36,666 nucleotides of DNA from CAZRCZ01 sp964598765 (GTDB taxonomy: Bacteria > Sumerlaeota > Sumerlaeia > MVZB01 > JAJFLK01). Made by a program: the position numbers and the translations under genes. Every line of letters begins with the position of its first letter. Within the stretch, counting starts at the first letter, position 1. Under the pieces are notes generated by a model, which was not told the DNA's origin, searched no databases, and saw nothing but the letters and a program-made list of their open reading frames with translations. This document shows positions 33,101 through 36,666 of this stretch, piece by piece. The stretch covers positions 1 through 36,666 of the forward strand of contig CAZRCZ010000030.1 of NCBI GenBank assembly GCA_964598765.1. Direction: 5' to 3'.

Positions 33101-33851
33101 TCCGTCGTCGCTCACGCTCGCGCCCGGAGATTATCAACTGGCATGGCAAATTGACACGACCGCCGACGTGCCGAGCTACGCGGCGGGAACGATTGGAGAT
33201 GGAATTTACGCTTCGTATCTTTATGGCGCGTTTCCGTCGCAACTCGATGCGACCACGCCGACCTTGAGCGATGAAAAGTGGAGCATGTTCATCAATTACA
33301 CCACGCTGAGCGGAACGCCGACATCCACGCCAACTCCCAGCCCCACCAACACCTCCACTCCCACCCCCACCGGAACGATCACGCCCTCCCCAACGGCAAC
33401 TCCTTCTCCTTCTGTTTCTCGTACGCCTACTCCAACCCCAACCGGAACCCCGACCCCCACGCCCACGCAAACCTCGACCCCTTCCCCGACCCGCACCGCG
33501 ACCGCGACGTCCAGCCCGACGCCCGGGCCGACGCTGGTGGTCACCTCCGGCGCGTCGTTTGTTCCCTCCGACGTGACGATCTACGTCGGGCAATCGGTGC
33601 AATGGAGCGGATTGATTTCGTTCCACAACGTCATCGAGGTGGATCAGGCGACGTGGAACGTCAACGGCAATACGTGGAACGGCGGATTCACGAGCGGTCC
33701 GGCCGGAACGACCGACGGTTACACGCACGCTTTCCCCGTGATCGGAACCTATTATTACGTCTGCGAGATCCACGCCGGATTGGGGATGAAGGGGCGCGTG
33801 TTCGTCATCCCTCTCCCCAACGCCGCGCGGAATTGGGAACTCTACGAATAA
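30132..33851 (+). CDS. Large exported protein: 14 propeller repeats, beta-sandwich, Thr/Pro linker, C-terminal cupredoxin
   Basis: The 1239-residue protein has a signal peptide (ACVCLVGGLLSSSATARAAE) and an AGGAG ribosome site. Residues ~30-95 and ~190-240 are shared with the left-edge paralogue; 96-190 is repeat-derived. From about 250 to 925 come 14 units of ~46 residues of the form SAVIDPxxGYAYFGTxTSPG, I-V-KVALNG, then VGALTLNSGE. Fourteen would suit two seven-bladed propellers (inference). A beta-sandwich follows (NVRLGIFSDASPRNLLWE), then a Thr/Pro linker at ~1056-1134. The last ~100 residues are a plastocyanin-like domain with type-1 copper ligands H1165, C1211, H1214 and M1219 in FHNV and CEIHAGLGM. 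The end is NWELYE. A secreted or surface copper protein is inferred; partner and function are unknown. Confidence 0.9.
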   Translation: MKARWVIACVCLVGGLLSSSATARAAEQPVPPFLLADDSETADPSSGQPIGHGDGLIHVIPSLSSPAVKNGDKVTISAVVKAAAGIEKVEALIDLSKPVWSAAAMPPLSDRQAMLGDGFSPASEARLRSNKAQAWPAHSKVSPTESGTGVSPLIHGEDAHATIETIPLSPSNSSNVSSFIPHPSSFPVVGLFRAEWTGHDLEEKYYTVAIRVTDRNGHVFEDRSLQFSDPIAGINTPGTTNYPNGGMRRIGAAELENDAPLTCGVIDPSAGFAYFGTSPLPGLAKVVKVALNGTDAPVRVGVLTLNSGEGPLGCAVIDPAGGYAYFGTNSSPGYVIKIQLSDFTRLGSLTLPEEYLASAVIDPTAGYAYFGTGTSTGKVTKIALNGNGLPTRVGAVILNSGEDYIDSAVIDITAGYAYFGTGTSPGKVVKVALNGAGAPTRVGAITLNSGENILTSGVIDTASGYAYFGTYTSPGIVVKVQLSDFTRLGALTFNPGENNLASAAIDPSTEYAYFATRTSPGIVTKVALNGSGIPTEVGSLIVGDRGGYFRAAVIDIAAGYVYLGSGAIIGDVAKIATGSGPDLPSFVGQANLNGGENYLGSVAMDSAAGHTYYGNNNGPYPPPGIVAGVALNGANAPTQTGAAVLGTVDRNFASAVFDHVYEGAYFGTLSGHVVKLALDATGIPTYVGTLTLNSGETSLDSAVADPVAGYAYFGTGTSPGIVVKIALNGMGLPTRVGALTLAAGENGLYSSAIDTSADYAYYGTNTTPGKVIKVALNGAGIPTEVGALTLNSGEDSPRSAVIDTLNGFAYFGTSTIPGIIVQVALNGSGVPTELATLPLNAGENNLQCATIDPAMGYAYFGTITSPGIVVKVRLSDFARVGALTLNPGENQLVSGAFDPLGGYVYFGTSTAPGIVVKIAGSQKSAIKGTKVNIPVWGGVSDVNFYSHSAQGNVRLGIFSDASPRNLLWECASTSNTATDDWITVPISSGNPSSLTLAPGDYQLAWQIDTTADVPSYAAGTIGDGIYASYLYGAFPSQLDATTPTLSDEKWSMFINYTTLSGTPTSTPTPSPTNTSTPTPTGTITPSPTATPSPSVSRTPTPTPTGTPTPTPTQTSTPSPTRTATATSSPTPGPTLVVTSGASFVPSDVTIYVGQSVQWSGLISFHNVIEVDQATWNVNGNTWNGGFTSGPAGTTDGYTHAFPVIGTYYYVCEIHAGLGMKGRVFVIPLPNAARNWELYE
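30427..30551 (+). repeat. Composite palindromic element with four internal hairpins, inside the coding region
   Basis: Outer arms TTTGGAGTGCG (30427-30437) and CGCACTCCAAA (30541-30551) are perfect inverses. Inside are GCGGCGGC-CAT-GCCGCCGC (30435-30453), CGCCAAGC-CAT-GCTTGGCG (30462-30480), a GCGAAGC-GCG-GCTTCGC hairpin near 30509 and GCGCAGGC-AT-GGCCTGCGC near 30525-30543. It is translated without interruption. Confidence 0.9.
30565..30695 (+). repeat. Second repeat block in the same linker (GTGVSPL and ATCCTTC types)
   Basis: 30565-30615 carries GGCACGGGCGTC/GATGCCCATGCC half-palindromes read as GTGVSPLIHGEDAHA, kin to the left paralogue's GTGVPPVNHGQDAHA. 30655-30690 is a tandem of TCATCCCT/TCATCCTT read as SSFIPHPSSF. 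The same motifs sit in the same place in the paralogue, in a different order and flanked by different elements. Confidence 0.75.
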
Positions 33852-33929
33852 TCCGATTGCAGATTTTGGATTGCGGATTGGCGGGCGCAAATAGCCGCAA
33901 AAGCACGCAAAGATCGCAAAGAAAAAGCC
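33852..33929. repeat. Short spacer with CGCAAAG-type repeat
   Basis: A GATTGCAGATTTTGGATTGC string is followed by GCAAATAGCCGCAAAAGCAC and CGCAAAGATCGCAAAG. No terminator is evident between the converging genes. Confidence 0.5.
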
Positions 33930-34769
33930 TTATTTAATCGCACCTGTCCGCAGTCCTTCAAAAAACGCCTTGCGGAAGATCAAAAAGACCGCCAACGCCG
34001 GAAGTGCGGCGACGCAGGCTCCGGCGGCGAGGAGGTGAACGTCCAATCCGAAATCCTCCGATTTGGCCAGATACGAAAGTCCGACGGGAAGCGTAAAGGA
34101 CGGTTCGCTTTGGCAGATGACCAGCGGCCAGAAAAAATCCCCCCAGTAGTGGAGAAATGAAAGGACGGCCAAAACCGCGAGCGCGGGTTTGGAGAGGGGC
34201 ACGATGATGCGGGTGAAAATTCCCCATTGTCCCGCGCCGTCAATTTTTGCCGCTTCCAGCAGACTATCGGGAAGCGTGACGAGAAACTGGCGCATCAGGA
34301 AAATCCCCACGACGTCGCCGAGGCCGGGCAGAATCAATCCGGCGAACGTGTCGGCCAGTCCCAGACGGCTCATGCTCAGAAAAAGGGGGATCATCGTCAC
34401 TTGGCGCGGGATCATCATGGCCAGAAGGATCAGGCCGAAGACCAAACCGCGCCCGCGAAACGCCCGCTTCGCCAACACGTATCCGGCCATCGCGTCGGCG
34501 ATCAGGTGAAATCCGACGGTCAGAACCGCGACGGCGGCGCTGTTGAGAAACCATCGCGGAAAAAGGGGCGCGGACTTGAAAAGTCGCAACCAAGGTCCGC
34601 CCCAAATCAGCGATTCCCCTCCTTTGGCGCCGGCGCGTTCCCCCACGGAGAGCGCGATCATGTAGCCCAACGGGAGAAGATCGAGAACCGCGAGCAAGAC
34701 CAAGACCGCCAAGGCCGCTCTAGCGAACCCCCGGCGGCCCGGATCAGAATTTTCGGATGATGTGGTCAT
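33930..34769 (-). CDS. ABC transporter permease, MalG/sugar type
   Basis: The ATG at 34769 gives 279 residues, the normal size of a carbohydrate ABC permease; longer in-frame starts would add an unlike, charged N-terminus. Six membrane helices are visible. The family motif for the ATPase contact is EAAKIDGAGQWGIFTRIIVPLSKPAL (EAA-G-I-LP loop, at about residues 180-205), and IPRQVTMIPLFLSMSRLGLADT precedes it. It lacks its partners here: no second permease, binding protein or ATPase is in the window. Its start overlaps the 3' end of the next upstream gene by 26 nt, so the two are translated together. Confidence 0.9.
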   Translation of the reverse strand: MTTSSENSDPGRRGFARAALAVLVLLAVLDLLPLGYMIALSVGERAGAKGGESLIWGGPWLRLFKSAPLFPRWFLNSAAVAVLTVGFHLIADAMAGYVLAKRAFRGRGLVFGLILLAMMIPRQVTMIPLFLSMSRLGLADTFAGLILPGLGDVVGIFLMRQFLVTLPDSLLEAAKIDGAGQWGIFTRIIVPLSKPALAVLAVLSFLHYWGDFFWPLVICQSEPSFTLPVGLSYLAKSEDFGLDVHLLAAGACVAALPALAVFLIFRKAFFEGLRTGAIK

Positions 34770-35157
34770 CTCTCGGTTCCAACGTGCCATTGCCGTCAAT
34801 GGAACAGGTGGGAAGTTCGACCAAGGCTTGCAAGGTGTAGGTTCCGCCGCTCGGACACCGCGGAAGGGGATGCCCCATGGCTTGCTCCACTTCCTGAACG
34901 GTGATAAAACCGGCGACCTGTCCCTTGCGCTCCGCGACCACCCGCTTGGCCCGCTCGATCGCCCGGAGGTTCTCCCTGCATTGGGAGGCTTCCGCGTAGC
35001 TTTTCGGCCCCGAGGGTTCGACAAGGTTGTATGCCGCTCCCCGACTGCCATAATAGAGGCGTCGCGCGAATTGGCTTACTTGGTCGAAATCGAGAAGAGA
35101 CAGGAGGATCAGCATCCCGAGAGCGACGGCAAGAACTTTCAGGATTTTGGAGATCAC
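34744..35157 (-). CDS. Membrane-anchored pseudopilin-like protein
   Basis: The 137-residue protein has one N-terminal membrane helix (ILKVLAVALGMLILLSLLDF) but no prepilin cleavage motif (no G|FTLLE). The outer part resembles the globular end of type II secretion-like pilins: CRENLRAIERAKRVVAE, then HPLPRCPSGGTYTLQALVELPTCSIDG, with three conserved cysteines. It therefore looks like a pilin-type domain carried on an ordinary anchor. It shares its 3' end with the permease start, an unexpected pairing. No function is known. Confidence 0.75.
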   Translation of the reverse strand: MISKILKVLAVALGMLILLSLLDFDQVSQFARRLYYGSRGAAYNLVEPSGPKSYAEASQCRENLRAIERAKRVVAERKGQVAGFITVQEVEQAMGHPLPRCPSGGTYTLQALVELPTCSIDGNGTLEPRDDHIIRKF

Positions 35158-35449
35158 GAGGCCGGTTGCCTCCGGCGGGATATCCCGCGACGGACAAGGC
35201 CGGAATCAAACTTCAGGGCGCGATCCGGAATGGGACCACCCCGGATCTGGGGGGAGAGCCGGGGCAGTCCGCGATCTGCCCCGAAACCTGTCCGGGACGA
35301 TCAAGGCTTCATACTAACCGTCCCCCGCCGAAGCGCAAGGGGAAAAAGGGCATGGGTCATATTGCGACTCAGGCGCAGGATTTGCTCCGCGCCAATTTCC
35401 CAACCCCAAGCGGAGCAAGAATTGAATTCGGCGCAAAAGTGGAGTAGGA
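35158..35449. other. Divergent spacer upstream of the pseudopilin-like and STAS-like genes
   Basis: This 292-nt stretch has no gene or tRNA that I can support. It ends with GGAG, 5 nt before the STAS-like start. Neither strand shows a convincing promoter. Confidence 0.35.
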
Positions 35450-35824
35450 ATGGAACTGATGACCGAAGTTTTCATGGAACCCCGCGACGGGCATCTTTTC
35501 GTGCGGCTTGCCGGAAAGTTGGAGGATTCCGTCATGGACCTCATCCCGTCAGCGGAGGAAGCGTGCCGCCAATCAAATCTTTCGCGCGTGCTCGTGGATT
35601 TCACCGCCGTCAACATCACGCTGGACGGATTGGGACGCTTCATGTTCGGCATCAATCTGGCCGAAAAATGGCCGCGCGATCTGGAGGTGGGCGTCCTCTT
35701 GAGCGAAACTCAAACCGTCCAAGGCCGCCCGGTCGAGTTGGTCCTCTCCAATCGCGGGGTCAAAATCCATCTGTTCACCAACCCGGAGAAGGCCATTGCT
35801 TGGGCGACGCGGAAGAATCCGTGA
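35450..35824 (+). CDS. STAS/SpoIIAA-like domain protein
   Basis: The 124-residue cytoplasmic protein has the alternating strand-helix pattern of STAS-type domains: GHLFVRLAGKLEDSVMDLI, then SRVLVDFTAVNITLDGLGRFMFG, LEVGVLLSE and NRGVKIHLFTNPEKAIAW at the end. This fits the SpoIIAA-like group found as stand-alone proteins in many bacteria. The serine normally phosphorylated in anti-sigma factor antagonists is not evident. GGAG lies upstream of the ATG. It ends 6 nt before the PIN gene and may be cotranscribed with it. Confidence 0.7.
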   Translation: MELMTEVFMEPRDGHLFVRLAGKLEDSVMDLIPSAEEACRQSNLSRVLVDFTAVNITLDGLGRFMFGINLAEKWPRDLEVGVLLSETQTVQGRPVELVLSNRGVKIHLFTNPEKAIAWATRKNP

Positions 35825-35830
35825 GGCGAC

Positions 35831-36307
35831 GTGAAACGAATCCATTCCCCCATCCGAGTTTACGCCGACACGTCAGTGTTTGGCGGGGTTTTTGACGATG
35901 CTTTCTCAGTCGCGAGTCGTCGGTTTTTTGAGAGCGTCCAAAGTGGAAGATTGAAACTGATAATTTCTGCGGTTGTTCGTGATGAACTGTTGGCGGCGCC
36001 GCGGAAAGTGGCGAATTTTTTCGAGGAGATGGAAAGGGGAGCCGAGATCGCGGAAATTGGAGAAGAGGCGCACGCTCTTCAGCAAGCCTACCTGCGGGCA
36101 GGAATCGTTGGCCCTCAGTCCATGGCGGATGCGCTTCATGTTGCCGCCGCAGTGACTTCGGGATGCCGCATAATCGTAAGTTGGAACTTCAAACATATCG
36201 TCCATTATGCCAAAATTCCCTTGTATAATGGCGTGAACTTGGCGCAAGGATTCAGTCCGATCGCCATTCACTCGCCGATGGAGATCATCACCGATGAAAA
36301 AGAATAG
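35831..36307 (+). CDS. PIN-domain ribonuclease, VapC-like toxin
   Basis: PIN-domain toxins cut RNA with Mg held by four acidic or polar residues. The 158-residue protein shows D13 in RVYADTSVFGG, E52 in VVRDELL, D100 in MADALHVAAA and the final SWNFKHIV, where Asn119 stands at the position of the last acidic residue in many relatives. Length and order match the chromosomal PIN group that is followed by a small conserved gene. The next gene overlaps its 3' end by 14 nt, so the antitoxin probably comes second. Confidence 0.85.
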   Translation: MKRIHSPIRVYADTSVFGGVFDDAFSVASRRFFESVQSGRLKLIISAVVRDELLAAPRKVANFFEEMERGAEIAEIGEEAHALQQAYLRAGIVGPQSMADALHVAAAVTSGCRIIVSWNFKHIVHYAKIPLYNGVNLAQGFSPIAIHSPMEIITDEKE

Positions 36308-36515
36308 ACATTTTGACTGTGTTGAAATGAAGCGGAGTGGCGGCCGTTTGATTTATGACAAACTGAAGGGTATGACGGCGGAAATGCAATTAGCCTATTG
36401 GCGCGAACGCACCGAGGAGCTCTTAAAGCACCAGCGGTCCTTGCGACGGCATAAGCCGGTTCCCAAGAAAAAATCGAAGATTTCTGAGCTGTCCGCTTCG
36501 AGCCGATCCTATTGA
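36294..36515 (+). CDS. Probable small antitoxin partner of the PIN protein
   Basis: The 73-residue protein is basic at the C-terminus and begins FDCVEMKRSGGRLIYDKLKGM, then TAEMQLAYWRERTEELLKHQ. The CVEMKR start followed by a helix with YWRERTEE recalls a small family often encoded next to PIN proteins; this is from memory of the pattern, not a search. Its start lies inside the PIN gene, consistent with coupled translation. No DNA-binding fold is obvious, so it probably acts by direct contact. Confidence 0.65.
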   Translation: MKKNRHFDCVEMKRSGGRLIYDKLKGMTAEMQLAYWRERTEELLKHQRSLRRHKPVPKKKSKISELSASSRSY

Positions 36516-36567
36516 ATCATCGGCAAAATTCAAGTATCCAAATTCAAAGAGAGAAGGAAGACAAGTT

Positions 36568-36666
36568 ATGGCTCCCAAACCCCTCAACATCGGCATGATC
36601 GGCTACGGCTTCATGGGCCGGGCGCATTCCAATGCTTACCGGAAGGTAAACAACTTTTTGGACATG
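36568..36666 (+). CDS. Gfo/Idh/MocA-family oxidoreductase, N-terminal end (runs off the right edge)
   Basis: Thirty-three codons are visible from the ATG at 36568, preceded by GAAGGAAG. NIGMIGYGFMGRAHSNAYRK is the NAD(P)-binding start of the Gfo/Idh/MocA family (GxGxMGxxHxxAY), which oxidises sugars and related alcohols. The rest lies outside the window, so the substrate is unknown. Confidence 0.85.
   Translation, partial: MAPKPLNIGMIGYGFMGRAHSNAYRKVNNFLDM

Noticed and set aside
33310..33534. ACC/CCC-rich run considered as a non-coding minisatellite
   Set aside because: It is in frame as a Thr/Pro linker between two folded domains of the same protein.

Overview
The window reads as a chromosomal segment of a Gram-negative bacterium from a deep, poorly sampled lineage. 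Signs are type II secretion genes, two likely lipoproteins, MreC/MreD, a SWIB-domain protein with a histone-H1-like lysine tail, PQQ-type beta-propeller proteins and an exported protein with a Thr/Pro linker. The base composition is moderately GC-rich by eye. Genes and spacers are peppered with short palindromic and low-complexity repeats of the kind common in Planctomycetes/Verrucomicrobia and BRC1-like genomes. The phylum is an inference; no rRNA or other decisive marker is present.

Layout. 1-642 (-) is the 5' part of an exported protein that is a paralogue of the large gene at 30132-33851. 826-2004 (-) is dxr. About 2070-5004 is a rearranged island: an RHS-type core fragment, an in-frame cysteine-rich tail after a stop codon, an AT-richer helical-repeat gene (possible immunity protein), and a truncated second copy of the upstream domain. 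5163-7490 (+) is trmB, ddl and an mntR-like regulator. SWIB (-) and a PQQ-type lipoprotein dehydrogenase (+) diverge, followed by a four-repeat exported protein, a small membrane protein and a second PQQ-propeller protein (all -). 13986-14722 (+) is a higBA module with a palindromic operator over its promoter. tRNA-Gly(TCC) (-), a lipoprotein, mreC and mreD (+) and an alpha/beta hydrolase (-) follow. 18163-25198 (-) is a type II secretion/pseudopilin operon (gspE-F-H-I-J-K), preceded by a TPR protein, tRNA-Asn(GTT), and a grpE-dnaK pair. 30132-33851 (+) encodes an exported protein with 14 propeller repeats, a Thr/Pro linker and a cupredoxin domain. The right end holds an ABC permease with an overlapping pseudopilin-like gene (-), a STAS-like protein, a PIN toxin with its probable antitoxin, and the start of a Gfo/Idh/MocA oxidoreductase (+).

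The most unusual theme is palindromic repeat DNA read in frame inside exported proteins. The two paralogous genes near the ends share two almost identical blocks, but the stretch between them has been filled with different palindromic and low-complexity elements. A perfect 24-bp inverted repeat forms part of the GspH leader, one of its arms recurs in the left paralogue, and the GspJ leader is written by another dispersed repeat. Hexamer (GCTCTT-like) repeats, one forming a 32-bp inverted repeat, sit in or beside three spacers of the gsp operon. This resembles in principle the in-frame palindromic elements known from Rickettsia, but with different sequences.

Functionally, dxr, trmB, ddl, mreCD, two tRNAs and grpE/dnaK are housekeeping. 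The gsp operon supplies the motor and minor pseudopilins of a secretion machine that could export the signal-peptide proteins encoded here; the major pseudopilin, secretin and inner-membrane C/L/M components must lie elsewhere.
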